DNA from: Hymenobacter psychrophilus
Lineage (GTDB): Bacteria; Bacteroidota; Bacteroidia; Cytophagales; Hymenobacteraceae
NCBI RefSeq assembly: GCF_900107135.1
Contig: NZ_FNOV01000011.1
Span: forward strand, 122,093 to 186,092
Direction of reading: 5' to 3'
DNA length: 64,000 nucleotides
Shown: piece after piece, positions 40,374-49,834 of the stretch
Position numbering within the stretch: position 1 is the first letter of the stretch
Layout of the letters: every line of letters begins with the position of its first letter
Position numbers and translations under genes: made by a program
The notes under the pieces: model-generated
Told to the model about the DNA's origin: nothing
Seen by the model: the letters and a program-made list of their open reading frames with translations, nothing else
The model's database searches: none

Positions 40374-41852
40374 TTACTCCACCTCCTCCAGCTCCTCGGC
40401 AATACTGCCGAACTCGGCCAGCGCGGCCCGCAGGTTCTCGGCTATTTCCTGGGCCAGCACGTCGGGGGCAGGCAGCGAGGCGCTGTCCTCCAACGTGTCA
40501 TCCTTCAGCCAGAAGATATCCAGATTCACCTTGTCGCGGGCCAGCAGCTCCTCCAGCCCGAAGGGGCGGAACTGCTCCGTTTCCTGCCGCTGGCCCCGCT
40601 CGCCGGGCTGGCCGTAGCACTGCACAAAGTCCTGCAGGTGCGCGTCGCTCAGGGGGCGGGTCTTCAGCGTGAAGTGCTGGTTGGTGCGCAAATCGTACAC
40701 CCACAGCTTGCTGGTGCGGGCGGTTTCGCCGCTGGTTTTCTTGTCGAAGAACAGCACGTTGGCCTTCACGCCCTGGGCGTAGAAAATGCCCGTGGGCAGG
40801 CGTAGCAGCGTGTGCACGTCGCAGTCCTGGAGCAGCTTGCGGCGGATGGTTTCGCCCGCCCCGCCCTCAAACAGCACGTTGTCGGGCAGCACCACGGCCG
40901 CCGTGCCGTTCACCTTCAGAATGGTGTAGATGTGCTGCAAAAAGTTGAGCTGCTTGTTGCTGGTCGTGGCCACGAAATCGGGCCGCTCGTAGCTGAGCGT
41001 GTCCTTGCCGGCCTGGCCTTCCTCGCTCATCACCGTGATGCTGCTTTTCTTGCCGAAGGGCGGGTTGGCCAGAATCAGGTCGTAGCGCGTGCCCGGGTCG
41101 CCGATCAGCGAATCCTGGTTGCGCACCGGGCTTTCCAGCCCGCCAATGCCGTGCAGGTACAGGTTCATGGCCGCCAGCCGCACCACCGAGTCCACGATGT
41201 CGAAGCCGTGGAAGGTGCCGTCGCGCAGGAAACGCAGCTCGTCCTCGTCCAGCTCCGCGCTGTAGCGCTCCACCAGGTAGTCGCGGGCTACCAGCAGGAA
41301 GCCGGCCGTGCCGCAGGCCGGGTCGCAGATGGTCTGGCCGGGCTTTGGCGCCACGGCATCCACAATGGCCTGAATCAGGGGGCGGGGCGTGAAGTACTGG
41401 CCGGCGCCGCCCTTCACGTCTTCGGCGTTGCGCTGCAGCAGGCCCTCGTAAATCTCGCCCTTTACATCGAAGCCCATGCCCGACCAGTTCTCCCGGTCAA
41501 TCAGCACCAGCAGGTGCTTGAGCCGGGCCGGGTTCTGGATCTTGTTCTGGGCTTTCTTGAAGATCACGCCCAGCATCCCCGGCTCCTTGGCCAGGTCGGT
41601 GAGGATGTGACGGTACTGGGTTTCCAGCGCGTCGCCTTCCAACTCCCGCAGGCTGGCCCAGCTCAGGGCTTCCGGCACGGTGGGCGCGTTGGGGGCGCCG
41701 GCCTGCTCGTCGGCCATCTTTAGAAACAGCAGATAGGTAATCTGCTCCACGTAGTCGCCATAGCCTACGCCGTCGTCGCGCAGCACGGTAGCATAGTTCC
41801 AGACGCGCTGGACGAGGGCCTGAGCAGTGGTATTCAAAGTAGGTTGAGCCAT
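40374..41852 (-). CDS. hsdM: Type I restriction-modification methyltransferase subunit
   Basis: A 492-residue adenine-N6 methyltransferase subunit. Start at 41852 (MAQPTLNTTAQALVQRVWNY); the longer frame runs through a dispersed repeat and is rejected. Residues 10-120 form the HsdM N-terminal domain; the SAM-binding motif DPACGTAGFL is at about 177-186 and the catalytic NPPF at 263-266, as in type I enzymes. The C-terminal coiled helix ends EEVE. Last gene of the RM operon; without it HsdR alone would be toxic, so its separate 224-bp upstream gap may contain its own promoter. Confidence 0.95.
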   Translation of the reverse strand: MAQPTLNTTAQALVQRVWNYATVLRDDGVGYGDYVEQITYLLFLKMADEQAGAPNAPTVPEALSWASLRELEGDALETQYRHILTDLAKEPGMLGVIFKKAQNKIQNPARLKHLLVLIDRENWSGMGFDVKGEIYEGLLQRNAEDVKGGAGQYFTPRPLIQAIVDAVAPKPGQTICDPACGTAGFLLVARDYLVERYSAELDEDELRFLRDGTFHGFDIVDSVVRLAAMNLYLHGIGGLESPVRNQDSLIGDPGTRYDLILANPPFGKKSSITVMSEEGQAGKDTLSYERPDFVATTSNKQLNFLQHIYTILKVNGTAAVVLPDNVLFEGGAGETIRRKLLQDCDVHTLLRLPTGIFYAQGVKANVLFFDKKTSGETARTSKLWVYDLRTNQHFTLKTRPLSDAHLQDFVQCYGQPGERGQRQETEQFRPFGLEELLARDKVNLDIFWLKDDTLEDSASLPAPDVLAQEIAENLRAALAEFGSIAEELEEVE

Positions 41853-41895
41853 GTTGGTTGATGGGGAGATGGAAGAGGAAGAAGGTAAAAACCGG

Positions 41896-41947
41896 GTCAT
41901 GCTGAAAAAGAACCTGTCATGCTGAGCTTGTCGAAGCATCTCTGCTG
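41896..41947. repeat. Dispersed repeat of the GTCATGCTGAGCTTGTCGAA type
   Basis: Contains TCATGCTGAAAAAG and then CCTGTCATGCTGAGCTTGTC, GAAGCATCTCT. Sequences of this type are, as far as I know, abundant between genes in Hymenobacter-like genomes. A decayed relative may be present near 57805-57832. It lies inside the spurious extension of the hsdM frame. Confidence 0.6.
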
Positions 41948-41967
41948 CTTCACTGCATCCGGCTTCA

Positions 41968-41997
41968 TTCGTAATCGTTCGTAATCGTTCGTAATGG
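41968..41997. repeat. Three tandem copies of TTCGTAATCG
   Basis: Ten-base unit repeated three times (last copy TTCGTAATGG) in the gap between the AlbA_2 gene and hsdM. Confidence 0.85.
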
Positions 41998-42053
41998 ATA
42001 AAAACCGCCAAAATTACCCGGAAAGGCCGGAAAAAGCGGGAAGCCGGCCAGCT

Positions 42054-42076
42054 ATTCATTCGTCATGCGAATGAAT
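42054..42076. repeat. Palindrome ATTCATTCG-N5-CGAATGAAT
   Basis: A 9-bp perfect inverted repeat directly after the AlbA_2 gene stop; followed by a third ATTCATTCG at 42075-42083 in the coding end. Possibly a terminator-like hairpin or an operator for hsdM. Confidence 0.6.
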
Positions 42077-43729
42077 TCATTCGTTTATTTGGCTAATAGA
42101 ATAGCGCCGCTGCTGGCGCCCGCCGCTGGCCAACAGCTCCCCGCTTTTTACCAGCGCGTACACGGCCCGCTGTACGGTACTGGTTGCCGTGTCTGAGCCA
42201 ACCCGCCCCACAATGTCGGCCAGGGCCGACTGCGGGTGGCTGCGCACGTCTTCCAGAATCCGGGCGCGTAGCAGTACCGGGTCCAGGGGGCGGAGCGTGG
42301 GGCGCTCATCCAGCCGGGCCGCCTGGTACAGCGTGGGGCTTAGGGCGTAGTAGGTGCCCTTGGTAGCGCCCTGCGTCAGCACCAGCTTCTGCTCTACCAG
42401 CCGGGCCAGCCAGGGCCGCAGCCGCTCCGTCTGGGGCAGCTGCAGCCGAGCGGCCAGGGCCAGGGCGCTCAGGCGCCGGTGTTGCGCCAGCTGGCCCAGC
42501 GCAATCATTTCCTTCTGGCTGAACGTGTATTGTCCGGCCAGGTAATCGAGCAGGCGCAGGGTGGCCGCATCCGGCAGCTGCGACTGCACCGTTACGCGCA
42601 GGGACTGGCCGCTGTCATCCACTTCCGGCAGCGGCTTGGCTTCCCGGCTCAGCTGCTCATAAATCAGGTCGTAGCCCGAGCCTTCGCCTTCCATCATGCC
42701 GGTGGCCTGGAAGGTAGCCATCAGGTGGGGGTTGCGCCGCTTCTGCGCGTGCAGAATGGTGGTGGGCGTCACGCCCAGCGGCAGGCCGCCCGGGCTGGTA
42801 ATCTCCAGCCGGTCAGTGTACGCGCCCACAAACACGTCGGCGGCGGTGGTGTAGAGGCGGTGGGCAAAGGCATTCACCAGCAGCTCGCGCAGCACGGCCT
42901 CGGGGTAGTTGCGCACCTGGCGGCGGGTGCTGCCCATCGGAATTTCGTGGGCGTAGCGCAGCTCCACGGCCCGCGCCAGCAGGTCGTCGAGCAGGCGCGC
43001 CGGGTTCAGGTGGTGGTCCAGCCAGATTTCCTTGCGCACCTTCCGCTCCAACTCGTCATACACCACGTACTGCACCTGCAGGCCGTAGCTGAGCCGGGCG
43101 CGCTGCGCGGGCGTGCCCAGCCACAGCACCCCCAGGTGGGTGGCCTGCCCGGTGGCCGTTAGCAGGTTGAAGTATTCCAGCAGCTCCTGGTCCGACTTGC
43201 CCAGCACAAAGGCACTGACCGTTCCGGCCGCCCGCACCCGTTCCGCGAAGAAGCGGATTTCCTCCGCCGGCAAATCGGCCAGCGTCACGTCGGGCACCAC
43301 CCTGATTTCCCATTGCAGCCCCGTTTTCTCGTACACCAGCCGGTGCAGGTCTTCCCCCGTCACGGGCTGGCACTGGTCGCTGAGGCGGGCGTAGGTTTTG
43401 CCGTCGGAAGTAGTGGCCACTACGTGCAGGGAGGGCTGCACCGTCAGGCGCAGGTACTGCCCGCCGTTGGCGGCCGTCAGCAGCTCGGGAGCCGCTATGC
43501 TCACGTTCACGGCCCGGCTGCTGAGCTTTTTCACCAGCTCGTTCACCTCGCGCTGCGGTATCTGCTGCCCGGCCGGCGGGTCCTCTTCCTGGTCCTCGAT
43601 GCCCACCAGCAGGCTGCCGCCCTGGGCGTTGGCCAGGCACACGCAGGTTTTGGCCAGGTCGTTGAGGTCGGGGCTCGGGCCGAATGCCTTGCGGTAGCTC
43701 TTCTTCTCGAATACGTGCGTTTCGCTCAT
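42077..43729 (-). CDS. AlbA_2 / RecG-like ATP-binding protein in RM operon
   Basis: A 550-residue protein. Residues 1-130 resemble the Schlafen AlbA_2 DNA-binding domain (KKSYRKAFGPSPDLNDLAKT, CLANAQGGSLLVGIEDQE). Residues about 265-345 have the HATPase_c_4-type core (VLRELLVNAFAHRLY, YTDRLEITSPGGLP), as in RecG-like transcriptional regulators, and the C-terminus (residues 395-548) is made of winged-helix units (LSALALAARLQLPQTERLRP; DIVGRVGSDTATSTVQRAVY). It begins 12 bp after hsdS, so it is co-transcribed. Such proteins occur inside type I RM loci of many bacteria; the role (regulation or defence) is not settled. Confidence 0.85.
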   Translation of the reverse strand: MSETHVFEKKSYRKAFGPSPDLNDLAKTCVCLANAQGGSLLVGIEDQEEDPPAGQQIPQREVNELVKKLSSRAVNVSIAAPELLTAANGGQYLRLTVQPSLHVVATTSDGKTYARLSDQCQPVTGEDLHRLVYEKTGLQWEIRVVPDVTLADLPAEEIRFFAERVRAAGTVSAFVLGKSDQELLEYFNLLTATGQATHLGVLWLGTPAQRARLSYGLQVQYVVYDELERKVRKEIWLDHHLNPARLLDDLLARAVELRYAHEIPMGSTRRQVRNYPEAVLRELLVNAFAHRLYTTAADVFVGAYTDRLEITSPGGLPLGVTPTTILHAQKRRNPHLMATFQATGMMEGEGSGYDLIYEQLSREAKPLPEVDDSGQSLRVTVQSQLPDAATLRLLDYLAGQYTFSQKEMIALGQLAQHRRLSALALAARLQLPQTERLRPWLARLVEQKLVLTQGATKGTYYALSPTLYQAARLDERPTLRPLDPVLLRARILEDVRSHPQSALADIVGRVGSDTATSTVQRAVYALVKSGELLASGGRQQRRYSISQINE

Positions 43730-43741
43730 GGGGCAGTCGGT

Positions 43742-45343
43742 TTAGAAGCCCAAAGTAGTTTGCGTGCCCACCGGCAGCGGTGTTTCCGCTACTTCCGCTA
43801 CGGCCCCATCCGCCACCCCCTTCCGGGGCCGCCCGCGCCGCTTGCCCTCCCCGGCATCCCCGGCCACCGGGGCGGCAGCGGCTTTAGCCCGACTGGCCTT
43901 GGCTTTGGCCGGACCGGGGGCCGCCGCCTCCCGCAACCGCGCCAGCAGCTCCCCGGCCGGCTCATCCGTCGCATCCTGGGGCACCAGCCGCCCGGTAAAG
44001 GCCCGGTGCAGCAGGCTCTGGCGCAGTCGCTCGGCCCGCTTCAACTCCGCCGCCAGCGTCTGCTCAAGCGCGTCAATGGTGGAGAGCCGCCGCTCTACTT
44101 CCGCTACGATTTCGGCTTGCTCGGCCAAGGGTGGGAGTTGTACCAATGCATTAGCTAATTTCTTTAATGTTACACGTGTGATTGCTACGCCAGACATATC
44201 GTCACGCATCACATTGTAAAAGTAAGACGAGCTTAAAACAGAGTGTAAATATTTGTTGATAATCTCTTTTGAACATTTCAATAATGCCACACTTGATAAC
44301 ATGCTAAATGGTTCGGCAAGCATATTTATTGCAGCAATTCCAGTTGTAGCTCCGTCTTTAATATAAAGTACATCACCTAATTCAGGATTGCATCGGCTAT
44401 AAATCTCATCATGAGTTTCCTTATTAACAAAAGTAAGTTTCGATAATTTTATCCCGCTTTGTTTGATATTTTTTGCGGTAATATATTTGAAATCACCTTT
44501 CTCTGTATTAATGGGAGAATGATGTGTGCCATCTGTTAATTTCAGGAGTATATTTCCCATTCTAAACCAAGACCATCCGTCAGGAAGTGGGAAAGGCTTT
44601 TCATTATCGTCAACGTCAGGAAGTTGTTTCTCTTTGCGAAGTTTCCCTGCTTTAACTAGGTGCTCTTTTTCGGCCCGGATGCGGGCCAGCAGCGCCGCCC
44701 CGGTTTCGGCGGGCGCGGGGTGGGCCGTGCGCCAGGCGCTGGTCAGCGCCCCCGTCACGGCCGCGTGCAGCACCGACTGCCGGTAGCGCTTGAGCAGCTG
44801 CTGGCTCTGGCGCACCGCCGCCACGCCCGCATCCAGCCGGCTAAACAGCTCCTCCAGCTTCGCCACAATCCGCCCCTGCTCGGCTAGGGGAGGGAGAGGG
44901 AGCGGTATTGTATTCATACTCTGCTGAGTGAGTTTCAGCCGAGTAGTACCCGTTACGTAACCGTGGTAGTCAAAACTATTCAGATAGTGAAGAAGAAACC
45001 TGTTAGTTGTTGCTGGCTTTGCTCGCAGTATGTGGGCATGGTTATTAACCCAGGATTTTCCCTGAATCAAATAGGCAACAGGTTTCGCAGGATCATAAAA
45101 TGGGGCTGCATCCTCACCTAGAAGTAATAATTCTTCGTCGAAAAGAGGCTTGTCTATGTAGCCAACTTGGCCAGTAGCACCATAATAAGGCACTAGCTCC
45201 TTTTCTACTTTGCCAGCAATACGCTCGTTCCGTTCACTATTATTTATCGGCACCCGCCGGCTATCCAAATTATCCGATAATACGGGTAAAGTCGTCCACT
45301 CCCAGCCCTTCGGCAATTCCTGTTCTTCGTTCATTCGATTCAT
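43742..45343 (-). CDS. hsdS: Type I restriction-modification specificity subunit
   Basis: A 533-residue DNA-recognition subunit. Two target-recognition domains (residues about 1-140 and 250-410) are each followed by a conserved helix (PLPPLAEQGRIVAKLEELFS, QLPPLAEQAEIVAEVERRL). The TRD coding stretches (about 44910-45310 and 44140-44640) are low in GC, while the helix regions are GC-rich like the genome, so TRDs appear exchanged by recombination. An AT-hook-like tail (GKRRGRPRKG) ends the protein (about residues 495-505), which is unusual for HsdS. Start at 45343 or Met4 at 45334. Confidence 0.93.
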   Translation of the reverse strand: MNRMNEEQELPKGWEWTTLPVLSDNLDSRRVPINNSERNERIAGKVEKELVPYYGATGQVGYIDKPLFDEELLLLGEDAAPFYDPAKPVAYLIQGKSWVNNHAHILRAKPATTNRFLLHYLNSFDYHGYVTGTTRLKLTQQSMNTIPLPLPPLAEQGRIVAKLEELFSRLDAGVAAVRQSQQLLKRYRQSVLHAAVTGALTSAWRTAHPAPAETGAALLARIRAEKEHLVKAGKLRKEKQLPDVDDNEKPFPLPDGWSWFRMGNILLKLTDGTHHSPINTEKGDFKYITAKNIKQSGIKLSKLTFVNKETHDEIYSRCNPELGDVLYIKDGATTGIAAINMLAEPFSMLSSVALLKCSKEIINKYLHSVLSSSYFYNVMRDDMSGVAITRVTLKKLANALVQLPPLAEQAEIVAEVERRLSTIDALEQTLAAELKRAERLRQSLLHRAFTGRLVPQDATDEPAGELLARLREAAAPGPAKAKASRAKAAAAPVAGDAGEGKRRGRPRKGVADGAVAEVAETPLPVGTQTTLGF

Positions 45344-45434
45344 CTGGCAGGCATTGGCTTACTCATGTTAGTGGAAGGCTAGCAAAATCATTATTTCAAA
45401 TTCAAATAAATATCGCGTTCAGCCTGTACAAGTC

Positions 45435-46964
45435 TTAACTTGACTTTGGTTTAAAATAGTTGTCTAATATCCTGCGTACCACAGCTCTGGTCCGATCAAC
45501 AACTTGCTGGGCTTCTTGTGGATTCAACTCTCGCCAGCGTTTAAACACATGCTCCCCATCGGGGCCCCATTTATTAAGTTCCGCCTTCCACCACTTTTTC
45601 ATTACTTCACGGTTGTCTCTTAAGTCCTGAGCACCTTGAATGTAAACGGGTTTTGTGTAGTTGATTGGGTTAGTCCAGAACTCATCGTCAGCGGGTAGGT
45701 CTTTTAAGAAATTATTGATGACGTCTTCTGGTCTGACTCTACCGGGTAGAAAAACAATTGCATTTTCTCCTGTTGCTTCCACATCTTTTCTAGAGTCCCC
45801 ATCAAGCAGCATAATGCTTCGGTCAAACTCTTCAAATCCATCCTTTATAAGGGAAATATAAATAGAGCAACCAACGCTAGTAGGCTTGTAAGCAAAATCT
45901 ACGTTACCGTAAATACTCTGGTCTTTGAGAATCCCTTTATAAAAAACAACTGCCTCCGCATCTTCGGAATACACGTTGATTTTAGTGGGCTTACTGGCCT
46001 GCAATACGTCATGGTTGAGTTCAGCAAGTACTGCTTTTAGGGAAGTAAACCCCTCAACTACCTTCAATGCCCCTTGGGCGCCCGACAAGCCGACAAAAGA
46101 TGTTGAGTTTTTGAATGTACCTGCATGGTGGGAAGCTAAGTGATTCAGTAGGTCAGACGAGTGTGTAGTGAAAACAATTTGCAATCCTAGTTCCTGCCCT
46201 TTTTTTAGCAAGACTCCTAGTAGGTTTTTTTGAGCGGCCGGATATAGAGTCGCATCTAACTCGTCAATCAATAGCAGGCCGCCCTTATAGCTACTAGGGT
46301 CTTGTTCTTTCAGTTGTTGGAAAGAAAGTAGAGACAGAATAATGTACCCAATATTGTCTTGCCCAGCCGAGATGCCGTAGGCGTCGAATTGCGCGGTAGT
46401 GGGCACAATTGAACGCTTATTCCCTGATTCGGTTGCTGTTGGCGTAAGGGCTGTATTTGTAGCAAAAACAGTGTTATAAATAGAGTTGTATTCGGATGTT
46501 AGGGCTGGCGATAACGGATTGTCACTAATTGAAATAGTGCGTTGACTTTCTCCCGCTAATGGGATAAGACGTCTTAAACTTAAAAAAATAACTGGAAGCT
46601 TTATTTTTCCAGCTCCACGTTGCCGTCCACCTACGTCGATCCGATGTCTAACTTTCTTAGCTTCATTAGTTACCCTAAGTTCGGCTTTTCTGCTATCCTT
46701 TTCGAAATCTATCCGATACTCATATCCTCCAGAAATATCGTGCTTTTCAGATAGTTGGAATACATTAGAATATTTGGTTTCAAATGGTCCCCGAAATAGA
46801 GTGAGTGAACTTGGATCGTATTTAAATATGTGTCCAATCATTCCCAGAAGTGACGTTTTTCCCGTTCCATTACTTCCCGCAATTACTGTTAGCACTTTAC
46901 CTATAGGAATATTTATTTTGCGTATGTGTCGGAAGTGTTCAATGTAGAGATTAGTAATTTTCAT
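45435..46964 (-). CDS. AAA ATPase with TOPRIM nuclease domain (OLD-like)
   Basis: A 509-residue protein. The ATPase domain is split as in ABC-type ATPases: MKITNLYIEHFRHI start, Walker A GSNGTGKTS (about 30-38), Walker B LLLIDELDATLYP (about 230-242) and FTTHSSDLL (H-loop). A TOPRIM-like part follows: YSEDAEAVVFYKG (Glu about 334/337), SVGCS, and MLLDGDSRKD (Asp388, Asp390). OLD and Gabija GajA proteins use such a TOPRIM to cut DNA. Located between hsdR and hsdS and of lower GC than both, it looks like an imported accessory defence module. No second gene such as gajB or ariB lies beside it. Confidence 0.87.
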   Translation of the reverse strand: MKITNLYIEHFRHIRKINIPIGKVLTVIAGSNGTGKTSLLGMIGHIFKYDPSSLTLFRGPFETKYSNVFQLSEKHDISGGYEYRIDFEKDSRKAELRVTNEAKKVRHRIDVGGRQRGAGKIKLPVIFLSLRRLIPLAGESQRTISISDNPLSPALTSEYNSIYNTVFATNTALTPTATESGNKRSIVPTTAQFDAYGISAGQDNIGYIILSLLSFQQLKEQDPSSYKGGLLLIDELDATLYPAAQKNLLGVLLKKGQELGLQIVFTTHSSDLLNHLASHHAGTFKNSTSFVGLSGAQGALKVVEGFTSLKAVLAELNHDVLQASKPTKINVYSEDAEAVVFYKGILKDQSIYGNVDFAYKPTSVGCSIYISLIKDGFEEFDRSIMLLDGDSRKDVEATGENAIVFLPGRVRPEDVINNFLKDLPADDEFWTNPINYTKPVYIQGAQDLRDNREVMKKWWKAELNKWGPDGEHVFKRWRELNPQEAQQVVDRTRAVVRRILDNYFKPKSS

Positions 46965-47038
46965 GAGAGCGTACTACAGTTTAAGATTGTCAAAATTGGT
47001 GGCTTAATAGCTCATTGCTTGCAAGGATAGCATATAGG

Positions 47039-49834
47039 CTATGCAGCCAATTCGTCGTTTAATTCCTCGATAACCGCCGGCAGCGCGTCGCCGAACAGCG
47101 CCCGGGCCCGGCCGTAGCCGCCCTGGTCGATGAAGGGCGGCAGCGTGAACGAGTCGGCACTCACGCTCAGGGAGGTGGCAATGCGGTCCTTCATCATGTG
47201 CAGCCAGCCCAGCTGGTCCTCCGTAAACAGCCGCCCGGCCAGTTGCTGCCGGCCCAGCCAGTGCTGGTAGCGCTGCTCCACCGTGAGCGGGTAGGCCTCC
47301 AACACTTCCGTTTGCTGGGTCGCAAAGCGCACCAGGCTAATGAGGTTGGTGAGCAGGGTTTTGGGGCCCGCCCCGCGCACCCTGCTCTGCTCCAGCTGCT
47401 CGTAGGCCGCCCACAGGTGCTCGGGCAGCAGCGGCGGGCTCTCCAGCTTCAGGGCCTCGGCCAGCTGCTTTATCTCGCGGTACGTGAGGGCCCGGCGCTG
47501 GTAGGGCTGGTTGTGCAGCACCTGCAGGGCCGTTATCTCGTCGCGGTGCTCGGCAATAAAAGCCGTGAAGCTATCCACCTGCGTCTGGGCCAGCCGCCGC
47601 GCCGCTTCCTCCGCCGAGTGCCGGGTCGTGAACCCGCCGTTAATCACCCGGTCCTTGCTCACCAAATCAATCACCATATCCTTCTGGGCGTGCAGCTTGG
47701 TGAGCAGCGTGCGCAACGCCGGGTCGTTGAGGGCCACCGTGGCCGTGGCCGTGAGCTGCTGCTGGGCCTGCTGCCAGTGCGCCTCGGTGGGCTCGGCTGC
47801 GCCCGCCTGCCCGGCCAGGGCCAGGGCGGCCGTTTCCTGGCGTACGGGGTCCACGGCATCAAACAGGCGGCCGGCCAGCTGCTGCACGCTGGGGCCGCCG
47901 CTGCCACCGTGGGCGGCCACGGTGGCGCGGTCCTCGTCGGTCAGCTGCCGGTCCAGCCGGGCCAGGCGGGTGGCCAGCCCGCGCAGGTGCGCGGGCTCCT
48001 CGCTGCCCAGCGCCACCGCTTCCAGCAGCTTCTCAAAGCTGATGCCCCCGGTGCGCTCCGTGCGGGTGGTTTCGGTTTTCTCGCTTTCCGTCACGCCCAC
48101 CGCGTCCACGATTACGAAGCGGGTTTTAGCCTCCACGTCCTGGTCGGCCACCAGCCGCAAATCGTCCAGGCTAATCGTGCGCGTGCCCCGGCCCTTCATC
48201 TGGTCGTAGTACACCCGGCTGCGCACGTCCCGCAGGAATATCAAACACTCCAGGGGCCGAATGTCGGTGCCCGTCGAAATCATGTCCACCGTCACGGCCA
48301 CCCGGGGGTTAAACTCGTTGCGGAAGCGCTTAATCAGCTCGTCGGGCTTGCCCTCGGTCGTGCCGTAGGTTATCTTCTTGCAGAAGTCGTTGCTCTTACC
48401 GAACACCTCCCGCACCAAGTCCACAATCTCGTCGGCGTGGTGGTCGGTCTTGGCGAAAATCAGCGTCTTGGGAACGTGGGTGCGCCCGGGAAACAGCTGG
48501 GGCAGCTCGTCGCGGAACTTGGTCAGCACCGTCCGGATCTGGTCGGGCGTCGTCACCGAGCGGTCCAGCTGGTTGCCCGTGTACACCAAATCATCGTCGA
48601 GCGTTTCCCAGCGGCGGCGGCGGGTCTGGCGCTCCATCAGCTTCACCGAGCTGCCCTTCTCCACCCGCGCCCCGGCGGCCGTTATTTCCGTCTCAATCCG
48701 GTACACGTCGAAGCCCACGTTCACCCCGTCCACCACGGCCCGCTCGTGGCTGTACTCCATCACCAGGTTCTGGTTGAAAAAGCCGAACGTCTGCTTCGAA
48801 GGCGTGGCCGTCAGCCCAATCAAATGGGCATCGAAGTACTCCAGCACCTGCTGCCACACGTTGTAAATGGAGCGGTGGCACTCGTCAATAATGATGAAGT
48901 CGTAGGTCTCCGGCGGCAGCGCCGCGTTGTAGGCCACCTCCCGGGGCCGCTTGCTCACCGCGTCGGCCGGCAGCTCGAAGCCCGAGCGTTCCTCGTTGCC
49001 CTCCTCAAACTCGGCCTCCCCCCGCAGCATCGAGTACAGCCGCTGAATGGTGGTAATGGTCACCTTGTTCACGTCGTCGAGGTGGTTGCTGGTCAGGTGC
49101 TGCACGTTGTAGAGCTCCGTGAACTTGCGCCCGTCGTCGGGGGTAGTGTAAGCCTGAAACTCCTGCAGCGTCTGCCGGCCCAGGTTGCCCCGGTCCACCA
49201 GAAACAGAATGCGCTTGGCCCCGGCAAACTTTATCAGCCGGTAGGCCGCCGTCACGGCCGTAAACGTCTTGCCCGAGCCCGTGGCCATCTGAATCAACGC
49301 CCGCGGCCGGTCGTGCTTCAAACTCACGTCCAGGTTGCGGATAGCCTCCACCTGGCAGGCCCGCAGGCCCGCGGGTTCCACGGCGGGCAGCTCCTGCAGC
49401 CGGGCCCGCAGCGTGGCCGTCTGCCGCGCCCAGTCGCGCAGCGTCTCGGGCCGGTGAAACCAGAACTCGGGCCGGGAGCGGGGCTCCGGGTCGCGCCGGT
49501 CCAGAAACCGGATTTCGTGGCCGTTGGCCTCGTAGCCAAAGGGCAGCTCCTCGGCCGTGCGCGGCACGTGCTTGGTGGCGCTGGTCAGGTAACGGGCCGT
49601 CTGCTCGGCCACGGCCGTCAGCGAGGTGCCTTCCTTCTTGGCTTCCACCACGCCCACCAGCCGCCCCTCCACCAGCAGCGCATAGTCGGCCGGCCCCGAA
49701 GCCGTCGGAAACTCCCGCACCGCCACCCCCAGCGCGGCCGTGCGGTTCAGCTGGTCCCGGTCCTGCAGCACCCAGCCCGCCGCCATCAGCTGCGCATCAA
49801 TCAGTTCACGGGCTTTCTGTTCGGGCGTCAGCAT
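47039..49834 (-). CDS. hsdR: Type I restriction endonuclease subunit
   Basis: A 931-residue motor-nuclease subunit. Start at 49834 (MLTPEQKARELIDAQLMAAG). The N-terminal nuclease has a PD-(D/E)xK-like set (ADYALLVEGRLVG, VEAKKEG; Asp50, Glu64, Lys66). The SF2 motor has Walker A ATGSGKT (184-190), DECH (317-320), GLTATP, and SRVYYDQMKGRGTRT as motif VI. The C-terminal helical domain (SISVSADSF-like, RIATSLSVSADSFTLPPFI) contacts HsdM/S. First gene of the five-gene leftward operon; 74 bp separate it from the ATPase gene. Confidence 0.95.
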   Translation of the reverse strand: MLTPEQKARELIDAQLMAAGWVLQDRDQLNRTAALGVAVREFPTASGPADYALLVEGRLVGVVEAKKEGTSLTAVAEQTARYLTSATKHVPRTAEELPFGYEANGHEIRFLDRRDPEPRSRPEFWFHRPETLRDWARQTATLRARLQELPAVEPAGLRACQVEAIRNLDVSLKHDRPRALIQMATGSGKTFTAVTAAYRLIKFAGAKRILFLVDRGNLGRQTLQEFQAYTTPDDGRKFTELYNVQHLTSNHLDDVNKVTITTIQRLYSMLRGEAEFEEGNEERSGFELPADAVSKRPREVAYNAALPPETYDFIIIDECHRSIYNVWQQVLEYFDAHLIGLTATPSKQTFGFFNQNLVMEYSHERAVVDGVNVGFDVYRIETEITAAGARVEKGSSVKLMERQTRRRRWETLDDDLVYTGNQLDRSVTTPDQIRTVLTKFRDELPQLFPGRTHVPKTLIFAKTDHHADEIVDLVREVFGKSNDFCKKITYGTTEGKPDELIKRFRNEFNPRVAVTVDMISTGTDIRPLECLIFLRDVRSRVYYDQMKGRGTRTISLDDLRLVADQDVEAKTRFVIVDAVGVTESEKTETTRTERTGGISFEKLLEAVALGSEEPAHLRGLATRLARLDRQLTDEDRATVAAHGGSGGPSVQQLAGRLFDAVDPVRQETAALALAGQAGAAEPTEAHWQQAQQQLTATATVALNDPALRTLLTKLHAQKDMVIDLVSKDRVINGGFTTRHSAEEAARRLAQTQVDSFTAFIAEHRDEITALQVLHNQPYQRRALTYREIKQLAEALKLESPPLLPEHLWAAYEQLEQSRVRGAGPKTLLTNLISLVRFATQQTEVLEAYPLTVEQRYQHWLGRQQLAGRLFTEDQLGWLHMMKDRIATSLSVSADSFTLPPFIDQGGYGRARALFGDALPAVIEELNDELAA

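Noticed and set aside
41853..42059. Longer start for HsdM at 42059
   Set aside because: The extension crosses a dispersed repeat and tandem decamers, and family members start at MAQPTL-like sequence.
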